Origin: Ashinkailepas kermadecensis
Taxonomy: Eukaryota > Arthropoda > Thecostraca > Neolepadidae
Length of the DNA stretch: 64,000 bases
Assembly (NCBI GenBank): GCA_034440615.1
Contig: JAOTOM010004375.1
Location: forward strand, 163,501-227,500
Direction: 5' to 3'
Shown: piece by piece, positions 19,506-30,576 of the stretch
Position numbering within the stretch: position 1 is the stretch's first letter
How the letters are laid out: each line of letters opens with the position of its first letter
Made by a program: the position numbers and the translations under genes
Notes under the pieces: model-generated
The model's database searches: none
What the model saw: only the letters and a program-made list of their open reading frames with translations
What the model was told of the DNA's origin: nothing

Positions 19506-22500
19506 GTGAGTTGGCCGTGACGTCATCACACCGTCAGGTCATGACGTCGCCAGGTGGTGAGGTCAGGACGGGCCTGAAGTCCAGGTAAGGATGGACCTGA
19601 AGCACAGGAGAGGGGGGCCAAGACACCAAAAAAAAAAAAACCCTGAAGTTCGAGTCAGGATGGATCTGAAGTCCAGATCCAGGCCGTGAAGCTCGGGTCT
19701 AGACGATCCTGAAGTTCAGGTTCAGGCCCCCTGATGTTCAGGTCAGGGCGGGCCTGAAGTCCAGATCCAGGCCCTGAAGTCCAGGTCCAGCTGAAGCCGC
19801 TAGTGCAGCGCTGGGTTTCTTTACATTTGCTGGAACGTGGGAAAGCATTTGTGTCCGAAAATTGACTCAAATAATTTGTAAAATACCCGAAAAGTATTAG
19901 ATGTTCCTCATCCATTGAAATTCGTATGCAATTTCTGATGAATTGTCTTAGTATCGTTAGTCGCTGCAGTTTCTGAAACCGTCGATGACGTGATGACGTG
20001 TGTAGAAAAGTAGTCATCATTACTCTGAGCACCCAGCACTACTCTGGGTAGCCTCTACCGTGTTAATTGCACACCTGATCGGCAGCATGCCAATATGATG
20101 TTCGGTTTCGGGAGCGAAAAATAAAACACTATAATGAAAAGCTTTCAGCTGCGAGCCGTCTTCATTTCAATTAAAATTTTCGCCAAATATCACCGTAGCT
20201 AGCATAATACCCTCGACTGCCATGGCAGTCGAGGGTCCCTGGGGACCCTCACTCAGTCGACTGCAGTCACTGGGGAAAGGACATTACCCTACGCACTTCT
20301 GACATTGCCAAAGGCATTGCCGACATTACCAAAGGTACTGCCGGCATTACCCTGAGTAGCCGGCATTATCCCAGGGCACAGCCGGTATTACATTAAACAG
20401 CCGGATTACCCTGGGCACTGCCGACATTACCCTGGGTAACTGTGACCACTGTGAGTGAAGTGCGAGGTGCCGTGGTGAAGTTGGCTCCTCAGCCTCAACC
20501 TCAGCCTCAGCCTCAACCTCCGGCCAACGCGAGCAGTGCATTATACGACTGCGGCAGCGCACTGGTCACCTGGCAGTCAGCTGAGTGGAGTGTGGGTGAC
20601 GGCGCCTCTGCTCCTCCTGGACCGGTAACGGAGGTGGTCTGGCGATACCGTGGGTCAGGCGGGCGTGGCCGTGCCCGAGTGCGACAAGCCAGGACAGGGC
20701 AGGACATCGCAGAACAACATGCTGAGGTCGCAGAACACCAGTGGGTAGGGCACTCGAACCCTGGTCACAGGGTCGTGGGATCGAGTCCCATCGCCGGCGG
20801 GTTTACCGGGTCCGCCCGTGACCGCTCGGCTTCGTGTGGGGGGGGAGCGGCGACGCCCCACGGCCTAGGAGTATAGTGCGTCGAAAAAAAACTCGAGACA
20901 CTTCTCCGCGGTGATGGTTGTGAAGATCAAGCGTCACATCGGCCCATCACGACATCGGGTCAGACTCGGAACACGCCCTCTCGATGTGGGCCTCGGGATT
21001 GGTCAGATGATAATGACGTCAGAGCGGGATACGTACGTCACGAGGCAGGGTCGCGTCTTGCAAGGATTCGCTGTGTGAGGGGCACTACAATTGACTTCAA
21101 TGTGGCCAAATCACAGCCCTACGAGCTCCCGCCCCTCCAGCTCCCGCCCCTCCTCCAGTAATGGGAAGCGAGCACTTCAGCAAATATGTGTCCCGGTGTG
21201 ACGGCTAGTGGAGTAGGAGGTGAAGGTTGCCCAATGTATTTGGAGGTTGTGAAGGTAGGAGGTGAAGGTGAAGACTGTCTAAAACAGCCGTGCCTGTAGC
21301 ACGACGTCGGGGGTTGGCGACACACTGCACCTGACTTCGTCACCTGACTACGTCACCTGACTTCGTCATCTGACTACGTCATATGCCTGCGTCACATGAT
21401 TGCGTCACCTGACTGCGTCACCTGAGTACGTCACCTGACTACGTCATAGCACGACATTTCCGCATTGTCGCGGCCGCGGCACAACGAAGGGCCTTTTTGC
21501 AACAGAAGCGTCTCTCGACAAACCGAATCTGTGCAGTGGGGGTGGCCGCGTTTTTGGTGTCGAACCATGAATACGACGGTCTCGGGGTCGACACTCGCAC
21601 CGTGCTAGTACTGCTCGTCAGCACGTAAGCAATTATAGGTGCGACGTGGCGGGAGCTGGCTATGAGTGTGGTGAGGACAGGGGTACACGGCCCCCGCAGT
21701 TAACACGTTGAAGAGGACCCTGGTGGGACGGCTAGTGGGGTAGGCGGTGAAGGGTGGTCGTCTAAAGGTCCGGGATGCGTGGGTGGTGGACGGCTAGCGA
21801 CCAATGGCGAGGGTGGTGCATATAGCGACCAATGGCGGGGTGCATATAGCGACCAATGGTGAGGGTCGTGCCTATAGGTGCGACCAATGGCGTGGGTGGT
21901 GCATATAGCGACCAATGGCGTGGGTGGTGCATATAGCGACCAATGGTGAGGGTCGTGCACAATGGCGAGGGTGTGCATATAGCGACCAATGGTGAGGGTG
22001 TAGCACCATGGTGGGGTGCCTATAGCGACCAATGGCGGGGGGGGGGCATATAGGCGAAATGGTTGTGCCTATAGCGACCAATGGCGGGGGGGTATAGCGA
22101 CCAATGGCGTGGGTGGTGCACATAGCGACCAATGGTGAGGGTGACTGCGCTGCATGGACTCCCAAGGTGTTCTGAAGGTCAAAACAAGGTGTCGCCACGC
22201 GCTTGTACGCTTCCTTCACAGTTGTCTATTGTGTATTGTTCATTGTGTGGTTCACGACGCACGTTATGCACGATCACGGCTAGCGGTGCCGCCCACACGG
22301 CTTCGCTGGTGGGCCGCGGGATTTGCAAATGTCCCGAGTGGTGCGAGTGTTGAACCCAGGACCTTGGTATCCAGAACTGAACACTAACCACTTGGTCATC
22401 CCCCCCCCACTAATCTAGAACTTCACTAGGGGAGCTTGAGGGGGCGCCTTTCTACGAGGTTACGTGCACTCGAGCTTGCCACAGCGATGCCCTTTCTATT

Positions 22501-25500
22501 CAAACGGGCGCTTTCGACTGAAAATTTCGAGAAGTTTGAGGCTGAGGATACACTATGCCTTCTCTGAGGGCGGGCTTTTCCATCTGGACGGATGCTCTAT
22601 CTCCATCGGGGGCCTATTTCGTGGGGCTAAGGGAGCGGGTGGTCGCCATCTCACTAATCCCCTTGGATCCGTCCCTTGATACAGGTGTCCATGAAGTTGA
22701 AATGTTTAGCACTGACGCTATGATGTCGTGTGTAAGAGAGCTATTTATACATAAATGTCGCCTTCAACTCGCTCTAAGCTCTGAAGTTCCCAAAGCTCTG
22801 GAGCACTAGCTGGACGGTGTAGTAAGACAAGCTTTGACAGTTCAAGACGTAACCGGAGTGAGCATCTCTCGAGGTTAGAAATTTCCCTCTGTTTAAAATA
22901 TCTCTACCTTAGCCACTTGCTGTGTTTTCCTTGGCGAGCCTTGATAGCTAACCTGCCTACGCCTCTGGCTCCAACACCCCAAATGGTGGTAAGCAGGGTC
23001 ACATCTGACTGCTGGTGTCTATGACAGAGGTGTGGCAGAGATGCTGGCAAGGCCCAGAAGGTGGAAGACGGAGTCCGTATCTGACTGCTGTTATCTCGGG
23101 AGAGGTCCGTGAGGTCGTATCTGCTGTGGTAGCTCCGGCACGGGCTGCAGTAGGTGGCCGACGAGGTCCGTATCTGACTGCTGTGTATCTCCGGCAGAGA
23201 GGCGGTGTGGCGCTGGCGGCGGCTGCGGCCACGCTCTCAGCACTGGCCGTATGCTGGGGCCGCGGCCGGCCAGATCCGCTCCTAGGCGCCGACACTGGCG
23301 CCGCCGCCGGGCGAGCGGCGAACTACAGCCTGTCGCGCAGCCTCAGAGAGGCCGTCAGGAGCAGCGAGTTGACACCGGCTGCCCGGGGTGAGGCGGACTG
23401 CGGCCCGCTCCGACAAGCTTACCTGACCTGGCGACTCACCTGAGCCACTAGCACGAGTGTTGATTCATGAAAATTATTGGGTGGGGGGCAAAATGCACGA
23501 AGGCAATGGGGGGGCCCAAATGGATTGGGGGGACACTCTCCATAGGGTGCCATGTTAAAAGTTGAAATTACTGGGGGGGAGGGGGACCTTCCCCCTCAAA
23601 GGAATGTAAAACAACACCCCTGGCCACTAGCATGGTGCAGACCTACCGGATGATGTGCCTGGCAGCTTACTCAAGGCATTCCCCTGAAAGAGAAACCTCT
23701 CCTGGCAGCTCACCTGGTGAAGCCACCTGACAGTGTCACCTGCCATCAGGTGGCGACCTGATGGTCACCATCAGGTGGTGAATATCAGATCACCACCTGA
23801 TGGCCACAGCTACAGCTGGGACCTCACTGGTCACCATCAGCTGGGACCTCACTGATCACCATCAGCTGGGACCTCACTGATCACCATCAGCTGGGACCTC
23901 ACTGATCATCATCAGCTGGGACCTCACTGATCACCATCAGCTGGGACCTCACTGATCACCATCACCTGGGACCTCACTGATCCATGCTGGGACCTCACTG
24001 ATCACATGCTGGGACCTCACTGATCACCATCGCTGGGACCTACTGATCATCATCGCTGGGACCTCACTGATCCCATCGCTGGGACCTCACTGATCCCCAC
24101 CTGGGACCTCACTGATCCCGCTGGGACCTGATACCATCGCTGGGACCTCACTGATCATCATGTGGGACCTCCTGACAATCGCTGGGACCTCACTGATCAC
24201 CATCGCTGGGACCTGTATCATCATGCTGGGACCTCACTGATTTGCTACCCTTCCCTCACCTGGGACCTCACTGATCACCATCAGCTGGGACCTCACTGAT
24301 CACCATCAGCTGGGACCTCACTGATCACCATCAGCTGGGACCTCACTGATCACCATCAGCTGGGACCTCACTGATCACCATCACCTGGGACCTCACTGAT
24401 CACCACCAGCTGGGACCTCACTGATCACCACCAGCTGGGACCTCACTGATCACCATCAGCTGGGACCTCACTAATCACCATCAGCTAGGAAACTCACCTG
24501 ATGAACTTATTTCATTGCTTCTCTCGATATCTCATCAAGTGTATTTACTCATGAACTTCTTATCTGCAGTGTCGTTCTCCACAATATATACCCCTCGCTG
24601 ATACACACCGCATGCAAACTATGTCCCACAGCAGGACCAGGTGGACGACTACCCACGATGTGAAGCTTGATACTGCACTTTGTTAACTCCTACAGTTATG
24701 GGCGCAAAATGACCTCAGCAATCAATGCGCCCTGAAACCAAAATAACTAACTAACAAGTGTATTTACTCGAAGGCCATACCTCACAACTCACCTGACAAC
24801 TCATCTGACTTGTTCACCTTGCATCTGAATCACTTTGACGCTTTGATTCGAAGTCAGCGTGCCTCCTCGTCCGAGAAGCCCTGCGGGCGCCGGCGTCAGC
24901 AGGATTTTTTTTCGTCAGTGGGGCATCAAGGAACGGAGGATGTGGGAGTAATTTGGTTCGATGCATGTGCTTGTTGATAAGATGTTACAATCTAGAGTTT
25001 TCCATCGGCCTATTAAGTCACCTTAACCACCAGTGACTAACTAACTCACGTGTTAGTAACGAACGACCAACTAGTCACTAACTAGTCAACGAGTTAGTAA
25101 CCGAACGACCAACCAGTGACTGACTCATTTGTTAGTAACCGGACGATCGTACCGTGCCCGAGGCGTTACCAGCGTGTCGCGCGCTGTTGTGTGACGTCAC
25201 ACCGGGCCCGAGACGTTACCAGCGTGTAGCGCGCTGTTGTGTGACGTCACACCGTGCCCGAGACGTTACCAGCGTGTCGCGCGCTGTTGTGTGACGCTGG
25301 GCGTGTTGAGGCCCACCCGCGAGGACCTGAGGAATGACGACAGGAGACGCGGAGCGGTGAGGACTGCAGTGAGGACGGGTGAGACGGTGAGGACTGCAGT
25401 GAAGACGGGGTGAGACGGTGAGGACTGCAGTGAGGACGGGGTGAGACGGTGAGGACTGCAGTGAGGACGAGGTGAGACGGTGAGGACTGCAGTGAGGACG

Positions 25501-28500
25501 GGCGACGAGTGTTGACGACTTGAAGGTGGAGAGCGCAGACGACTTGCCTGAGGTATGGAGACGGAGACACACAACGGTGAGGATTGTCGGTCAGTTGACA
25601 GTTCAAGATGACACGTGATGACACGTGATGACACGTGGTGACACGTGGTGACACGTGGTGACCAGTGATGACCCGTGATGACACGTCATGACTTGTTATG
25701 ACCTGTGGTGGCCTGTGATGACCTGGAGTGATCCGTGATGACATGTGGTGACCCATGATGATCCGTGATGACCCATGATAACCTGTGATAACCTGCGATG
25801 ACCCGTGATGACCCGTGCTGACCTGTGATGACTTGTGATGACCCGTGATGACCCGTGATGACCCGTGATGACCTGTGATGACTTGTGGTGACCCGTTATG
25901 ACATGTGGTGACTGTGGTGACCAGTGGTGACCCGTGATGACCCGTGATGATCCGTGACGACAGTTAAAGACTTGCGAGGACCTGGGGTGGTGTGATGGCG
26001 CCGCCAAATGACTTGCTCTTCGCGTGTGACCACCACCCAGGTGTGGTGGCTGGTGCGGTAAAGTAGCTGCAAGCGACGTTTCTGTCACCATCGTCGTTAC
26101 CCGTGGCGCACCAGTCACAATTCGTGTGATTTTCTCATTGGTGTGGACATAGGGGGACATGAACCCTCAATTTTCAGAACATGGTTGCAAACTGCTGCTA
26201 ACTATATCCGGCTTTCTCGTATAATTATGGGAGTGTACGTGTTCCTTGTGGGTGAGCGTCCACGTAATTATCAAGCATCGCGGATCATCCAAATCCATCC
26301 AAACCCTTCTCAGAACATCGACGGACACTATTAGCGTTCCGTGGAAAGATTACACTTCAAAATAAATTTGGGAGGGTTCGTGTTTAGGATTTACTCGTAC
26401 GCCTAATAATTATTACGTGGACGCTCACTGTCTAGAAACACAGCGACACCCCAATAATTATTTCATGATGCCAGATATAGTTCACAGCAGTTCACATAGT
26501 TCATGAGGTTGGCAGAACTTTAATGTCGGCACCGAACACGCCGACGGTTTTTCTCTCTTCGGGTCTTCTCGGGTCCCTCCGAATTCGAAATGCCCCTGAA
26601 ATGTGCTTTGCAAACCAAACCTGGAATGACCGGAAACTGTCCTGAAATTTTAGAGTACAATATGCCAATTCATTGAGGGGGACTCATATTTAGTGTTGGT
26701 TGCTAAAGCAGCGCCGATCATTATACCTGGCAAATCACACTATGTCTACCATTGTTTCATGGTAGGAATGTGCACATCTCGCACTTTAACAACAACACTT
26801 ATTCTGGGTAGACCCACCTTTGTCCCGGCGGAGCAAAAAGAAACGTTTGAGGTTCGACTGTTCGAGCAACACCGAACATTTACGTGCGCGCGCTTGACGT
26901 CTGTCGCACTTGCGTGCAGGATATGACGACAAGTATCACGACAAGTATCAGGACAAGTATCACGACAAGTACGGCGGCAACTACTACGGCGACAGCGGCC
27001 ACGGCGACAGTCACCATGGCAACCAGGGCTACAAGGGCGGCGAGCACTACGACTCGGGACACGGCCACTACGGCCAGAAATACGGCGGCCACGGTCACGG
27101 CAACAAGAAGGTCAGCGGTCACCGGCCGACGGGTCATCAGTGGCGCAGCCAGGCGATACACTGGGCGGGAGACTCGTCAGTGGTGCAGCGAGGCGATACA
27201 CTGGGCGGGAGACTCATCAGTGGCGCAGCCAGGCGATACACTGGGCGGGAGACTCGTCAGTGGCGCAGTCAGGCGATACACTGGGCGGGAGACTCATCAG
27301 TGGCGCAGCCAGGCGATACACTGGGTGGGAGACTGGGTTGCAGTTGCACTGTGCAATCATGGATATCTGGATATAAATTTCAAACATTACCATTCAACCT
27401 CCAAAGTATAAAAATAATGGATAATTTTCTGGAGACCACAATGTGCTGGATGCGAAAATCCAGGAATAGCCTATTTTACAGCCCATGGCAGGAAGCGATT
27501 GTCTCTTGATCGGTCACTGGTCAGGCAGGTCAAATGGTGGTGCTGTTGACGACCGAGACAGAGAGGCCACGTGAGGACGGCAGAATGTTCAGTGTCAGAG
27601 ACGCAGCCAAAGGGGAGGACAGGGGCCCGCCATTCCCCTCTCCTTAGCAACAAAAAATACGCTAGATCAAAGAAGAAATTTGAAGATATTCACCACGTAA
27701 GACTATAATTTTGGGCGCGCCTTGCGCGCCGAAGGAGATGTCTATTTCATGACATTTTTGGTCATCCCCGCCCTCCTCAGAAAATCCTGGCTGCGCCACT
27801 CCTCATTGTCATATCCCGACAAGTCCAGTGAAGAGCTTGAACGGTAACACACGGGGTGAGGTCAATAGGGGCGATTGGTGTGATTTTGTTTGTCTGTGTA
27901 GTTTGAAGAATATTGCTGTGTTTTAACGCAGTGTTCCCAGTATATTGCTGTGTTTACTACAACGGTGTTCCAGGAATATTGTGGTGCTCTACTGTGGTGC
28001 TCCTGCTCCGGAGATATCACGATACTTGTGGTGTTCCGGGGATATTGTGGTGCTCTACTGTGGTGCTCCTGCTCCGGAGATATCACGGAACTTGTGGTGG
28101 TGTTCCAGGGATATTACGGAGACCATGGGAACAGTAACCACGGCTATAAGGGCGGCAGTAAATATTACGGAGATGACAACGACAAGTACCATGGCAACAA
28201 AGGACAGAAGTACGGAAACAAGGGGTACTACGACAAAGGACACAAGAACAATGTGAGTAGAGGTGTGTGTGGGGGGGGGGGGGAGGAGGTTCGGCACAAG
28301 AGGAGATTTATTGCTATGGAAATAATTATTCTGTAGCGATGGAGGGACTTTCTCCACATTCATTGAAATAAGTCGTCAGTAGCGGTGGAGGGACTTTCTC
28401 CACATTGATTGAAATAAGGCGGTCATGGCGGTCATGTCGATTCACGCGGTTATTTTGTTAATGCTTGTATGGGCTTGTTGTTGCCTCAATAACCAGAGGC

Positions 28501-29697
28501 GAAGGTTACGGCAAAGGTTATCAGAAATTATTGGAAGAGCACAGCGATGTTAAAGCCGATGAGGCTAAAACGCCTTCGAGGAGCTCGAACCAGGGGCGGA
28601 TCCAGATATTTCGATGGAAGAGCACCGGAGGGGTGCCATTTCCCACCCGGAGGGGTGCCATTTCCCCCGACGGGTTCTGCTGATTGATAACCAAGTTCTT
28701 CCCAGACCGAAGGCGCCGTCGGCAGAAAATTCAACGGTGCGGAAGCACCCGAGCATCCTAGGCGAGCGCCTTTTTTACTCAGCAGGGCGCCTTCAGCTGA
28801 AAATGCCAGTGGAGGAGGAGGTGCACTCAACTCGAGTGTCCTGGTGTCATTTGTTATCTGGTGGCATCTGATACCTGGTGGCATCTGATACCTGGTGGCA
28901 TCTGATATCTGGTGGCGTGTGACACCTGGTGGCATCTGATAACTGGTGGCATCTGATACGCCCACATCACGCCCGGTCACGCATGACGAGGCCGGCCATT
29001 GACCCAGCAACCGTTCACCTGACCTTTGACCTGAGCTCTTTTGAAATTCATGTTGCTCCTCATCCCGTGGAAAGCTCAAGAGGATTCCTTTTTAGCACTG
29101 ACATCTACCGCAGACATACTCAGTGTGTGCGGTATTCTGACCTCACATCTAACCTTGCTTTTGATCCGATCTTTGACCTGGCCTCTGACCTGACCTGACC
29201 TCCGACCTGACCTGACCTCCGACCTGACCTGACATAGCCTCTGGTATGACATATGCCCTGACCTGACCTCTGACCTGGCTTCTGATCTGACCTCTGATTT
29301 GATTTGACCTGCCATCTGACCTGACATATGACCTCAGGGCTACAAGAACGTCCATCACAAGGAGGACTACCACGCCAAGAAGAACTTCTACGACAACTAC
29401 CACGACGACGGCTACCACAACAAGTACAACGACCAGCACGGTTATTACGGCGGTAGCGACGGCAAAAACTACCACGGCGGCCACTACAAGAAGGGACACT
29501 ACGACCAGAAGAAGGGTCACGACGGCTACTACAAGAACGGACACGACTACGACAAGTACGGCGGACACAAGGGGAAGTACGGCCACGACAGCCACGACCG
29601 ATACAAGGGCAAATACGGGAAGTACCACGAGGACGACTACAAGAAGGGCAGCCACCACGGCAGCAAATATGGCGGCGGCTATGGAGGCTATCATTGA
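19500..29697 (+). CDS. Gene 1: secreted His/Gly/Tyr/Lys-rich protein, five coding exons
   Basis: Join 19,500-19,505; 23,198-23,387; 26,920-27,110; 28,109-28,252; 29,338-29,697. The spliced frame is 891 bases, 296 residues plus TGA. Intron phases are 0, 1, 0 and 0, and every junction is GT-AG. Residues 1-22 form a signal peptide (MARG then a run of Ala/Leu/Val). A short linker with a possible N-glycosylation site (NYS) follows, and from about residue 66 the chain is built of Asp-Lys-Tyr, His-Gly-Tyr and Lys-Gly-His words. Codon choice is strongly G/C-ending throughout. The composition and the block NVHHKEDYHAKKNFYDNYH resemble, from memory, a group of arthropod secreted His-rich proteins (DUF4779-like), probably cuticle or matrix components. 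Function is inferred. The join of exons 1 and 2 is the least certain step. Confidence 0.65.
19506..20730. other. Gene 1 intron 1, first part: small repeats and a palindrome
   Basis: Holds degenerate repeats of gaagtccaggtc (19,565-19,795), an exact 28-bp palindrome centred on CATG (20,209-20,236, accctcgactgc and its complement), and about 21-bp units with ccggcattaccctg (20,290-20,445). A CAACCTCAGCCT tract follows at 20,492-20,522. No exon is recognised. Confidence 0.6.
20731..20890 (+). mobile_element. tRNA-derived SINE
   Basis: A tRNA-like head with box B-like gtgggatcgagtccc is followed by a body related to the other SINEs (accgggtccgcccgtgaccg, ggcgacgcc) and the tail gtgcgtcgaaaaaaa. 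It lies in intron 1 of gene 1. Confidence 0.65.
21795..22135. repeat. 28-bp minisatellite with many damaged units
   Basis: Units with tatagcgaccaatggcg and tgggtggtgca, about 12 copies, becoming irregular at 21,960-22,110. The cluster of indels suggests either decay or a poor consensus. A 12-bp repeat of acgtcacctgact words lies just before it at 21,330-21,450. Confidence 0.85.
22190..22407 (-). mobile_element. tRNA-derived SINE, second family, minus strand
   Basis: On the minus strand the head reads gaccaagtggttagtg and gggttcaacactcgcacc, and the body agcgaagccgtgtgggcgg. It is the same family as the copy at 50,699-50,880. It lies in intron 1 of gene 1. Confidence 0.7.
22410..22690. mobile_element. 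Likely DNA-transposon remnant
   Basis: A stretch with gggggcgcctttctacgag and gcgctttcgactgaaaat shares wording with a remnant at 28,590-28,815 (gcgccttcagctgaaaatg). No ends were defined. Confidence 0.3.
22998..23197 (+). repeat. Degenerate repeats copying the exon 2 acceptor region
   Basis: Three to four diverged copies of a segment like gtccgtatctgactgctg followed by tgtatctccggcag occur here. They contain a branch-point-like ctgac, a pyrimidine tract and an AG. The last copy is the true acceptor of gene 1 exon 2. Confidence 0.65.
23198..23387 (+). CDS. Gene 1 exon 2 (signal peptide core and linker)
   Basis: Acceptor tctccggcag at 23,188-23,197 and donor gtgagg at 23,388. The 190 bases translate as a hydrophobic run (RGGVALAAAAATLSALAVCW), then a Gly/Ala/Arg linker with NYSLSRSLREAVRSSEL. 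The end phase of 1 is exactly what exon 3 needs. The hydrophobic stretch alone would be a good secretion signal. Confidence 0.6.
23460..23640 (-). mobile_element. Transposon remnant, homologous to 56,085-56,260
   Basis: Its reverse complement (aggggtgttg, tttgagggggaaggtccccc, taacatggcaccctatgg, ccaatccatttggg) follows the same order as the sequence at 56,085-56,260. The two copies allow the insertion in the latter to be recognised. Confidence 0.6.
23810..24490. repeat. 25-bp minisatellite, about 27 units, damaged centre
   Basis: Units with agctgggacctcactgatca and ccatc. Copies from about 23,985 to 24,260 are shortened in many different ways, while those on both sides are nearly perfect. 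This stretch lies in intron 2 of gene 1. Confidence 0.95.
24537..24769 (+). mobile_element. Short retrotransposon 3' end with 14-bp target duplication
   Basis: The 205-bp insert 24,551-24,755 is bounded by aagtgtatttactc at 24,537-24,550 and 24,756-24,769. It ends in caatgcgccctgaaacc, aaaataactaactaac. This defines the exact 3' end of the LINE family whose tail recurs at other sites in the window. Confidence 0.9.
25150..25300. repeat. About 52-bp repeat, 3 units, with CRE-like sites
   Basis: Three copies of gtgcccgagacgttaccagc with tgtcgcgcgctgttgtgtga and cgtcacacc. Confidence 0.85.
25360..25512. repeat. 31-bp minisatellite, about 5 units
   Basis: Units with gtgagacggtgaggactgca and gtgaggacggg, one base longer in some copies. 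Confidence 0.9.
25605..25965. repeat. 9-bp repeat of gtgatgacc type, about 40 units
   Basis: Degenerate nonamers such as cgtgatgac, tgtgatgac and cgtggtgac. Open frames here come from the repeat and are not genes. Confidence 0.9.
26221..26461. mobile_element. 225-bp MITE with 8-bp target duplication
   Basis: The element 26,229-26,453 is flanked on both sides by ataattat (26,221-26,228 and 26,454-26,461). Its ends are imperfect inverted repeats beginning ggg, with the shared block gtgagcgtccacgtaat. An 8-bp duplication with G-rich ends fits Merlin-, hAT- or P-type elements. It lies in intron 2 of gene 1. Confidence 0.85.
26920..27110 (+). CDS. Gene 1 exon 3 (Asp-Lys-Tyr and His-Gly repeats)
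   Basis: Acceptor cttgcgtgcag before 26,920; donor gtcagc after AAC AAG AAG at 27,110. It reads YDDKYHDKYQDKYHDKYGG and continues with HG and GY words to HGHGNKK. Four KYHD-type units at the start form an internal repeat. The +5 base of the donor is G but the site is weaker than the others. Confidence 0.75.
27135..27333. repeat. 40-bp minisatellite, 5 units
   Basis: Units with catcagtggcgcagccaggc and gatacactgggcgggagact, just 3' of gene 1 exon 3 in intron 3. Confidence 0.95.
27680..27815. mobile_element. DNA-transposon remnant
   Basis: Ends in aaaatcctggctgcgccact, a wording common at the ends of hAT-like invertebrate elements. The left end is not defined. A cgcgccttgcgcgc palindrome lies at about 27,717. 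Confidence 0.3.
27955..28108 (+). repeat. 67-70 bp repeat ending at the exon 4 acceptor
   Basis: Three starts of ggtgttccag or ggtgttccgg followed by gatattgtgg or gatattacgg occur at about 27,964, 28,031 and 28,100. The spacer tgctcctgctccggagatat is present twice. The final copy forms the true 3' splice site. Confidence 0.85.
28109..28252 (+). CDS. Gene 1 exon 4
   Basis: Acceptor gtggtgttccag before 28,109, donor gtgagt after 28,252, 48 whole codons. It reads GYYGDHGNSNHGYKGGSKYY to KGYYDKGHKNN. The acceptor sits in the last of three tandem copies of a 67-70 bp segment, so two similar upstream sites exist at about 27,973 and 28,040 (the latter reads CCGG, not CAG). Confidence 0.75.
28590..28815. 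mobile_element. DNA-transposon remnant in intron 4
   Basis: Begins with accaggggcggatccagata, a typical hAT-like end, and contains a doubled ggaggggtgccatttccc. Related wording occurs at 22,410-22,690 and, on the minus strand, at 44,925-45,085. Confidence 0.4.
29140..29337 (+). repeat. Degenerate ctgacct repeat before the exon 5 acceptor
   Basis: More than 12 ctgac or ctgat words in a C/T-rich context run up to atgacctcag. Each ctgac matches the metazoan branch-point consensus. A 12-bp repeat of tctgatacctggtggca precedes it at 28,855-28,965. Confidence 0.8.
29338..29697 (+). CDS. Gene 1 exon 5, terminal
   Basis: Acceptor atgacctcag before 29,338; 119 codons and TGA at 29,695-29,697. It reads GYKNVHHKEDYHAKKNFYD at the start and GSKYGGGYGGYH at the end, with many HY, KY and GH pairs and no cysteine. 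This is the largest exon and the part most like known arthropod His-rich secreted proteins. Confidence 0.8.
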   Translation, partial: GYKNVHHKEDYHAKKNFYDNYHDDGYHNKYNDQHGYYGGSDGKNYHGGHYKKGHYDQKKGHDGYYKNGHDYDKYGGHKGKYGHDSHDRYKGKYGKYHEDDYKKGSHHGSKYGGGYGGYH

Positions 29698-29845
29698 CGT
29701 GGTTGTCGTAGCAGACAGAGACGCGGTTGCTATGGAAACCACGGCTGCGTATGTGGCAGCGTTTGACTTGGTTGTTGTAGCAGGCAGAGACGTGGTTGCT
29801 ATGGAAACCACGGCTGCGTATGTGGCAGCGTTTGACTGGATGCAC
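29698..29845. repeat. 69-bp duplication in the gene 1 3' UTR
   Basis: Two copies, 69 bases apart, of ggttgctatggaaaccacgg and ctgcgtatgtggcagcg, starting just after the stop codon. Confidence 0.9.
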
Positions 29846-30517
29846 TCGGTTTAGAGCAGACAGTGTATTCATGTTCCTACGTGTCACGTTCTGTCGACGT
29901 TAGTGTTGTCTGTTCGCTAAGTGTTTCCTTTTTAAACTTAATATTGCGGCTCGTAGTGGTCGACGTTTATGTAGATGATAATGCAGTATCTCGGTGTAGA
30001 TTTTACATACCGAGCGTGCTTTTGTGGACACACTCATTCGCCGACTTCTAATAATCTACAATTCCGATCGGCATCTCTGATTGTAACGGGAATAGATCTC
30101 AGTGCTGCGGCGGGCCGCGATGTGTGGATTGTGCCATATAAAGCGTCGTTGTGTGGCAAACGTGTATCACAGAAAAAGGCTCGTGCACAGAAGCGGTGAT
30201 GTGCAACGGAAATGTGAAGGTGGTGGTGTCGGCAACACCACACGTCAGTTCATGACAAGCACGCGGTGGTATGGGCCTGGGACACACATGGTCCACGATA
30301 AGGGTGGATCCAAAAGCCTGGCTTGGGGAAGGGAGACAGATAAGGAAGTGTCCGATTTTGAGAAAAAAAAACTCATCGGATTTATACAGCTAATAGTCGT
30401 CTGGTCTGTTTAAAACCATATTTATGTCTTGGATGTCCTATAGGGTGTATAGTAAGTGAGGACCCGTAGTTGTGTTTAGCTCTTAACTTGACCCTGTCTT
30501 CTTATCTGCCTGTATAC

Positions 30518-30523
30518 AATAAA
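30518..30523 (+). terminator. Candidate polyadenylation signal AATAAA for gene 1
   Basis: The first AATAAA seen downstream of the stop codon, giving a 3' UTR of roughly 0.85 kb. No transcript evidence is available. Confidence 0.3.
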
Positions 30524-30576
30524 ATATCTCACCCCTTAGAGGGGTGTTGATTTAGGAAATTGGTTAAGGGGGGCAC

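Noticed and set aside
26880..27411. Thr-rich or Val-rich frames overlapping gene 1 exon 3 on both strands
   Set aside because: They are shadows of the His/Tyr-rich coding frame and of the following 40-bp repeat.
28487..28575. Possible extra exon of gene 1 reading GEGYGKGYQKLLEEHS
   Set aside because: The frame would need a phase 2 acceptor, while the preceding exon ends in phase 0. It has no good donor and runs into a transposon remnant.
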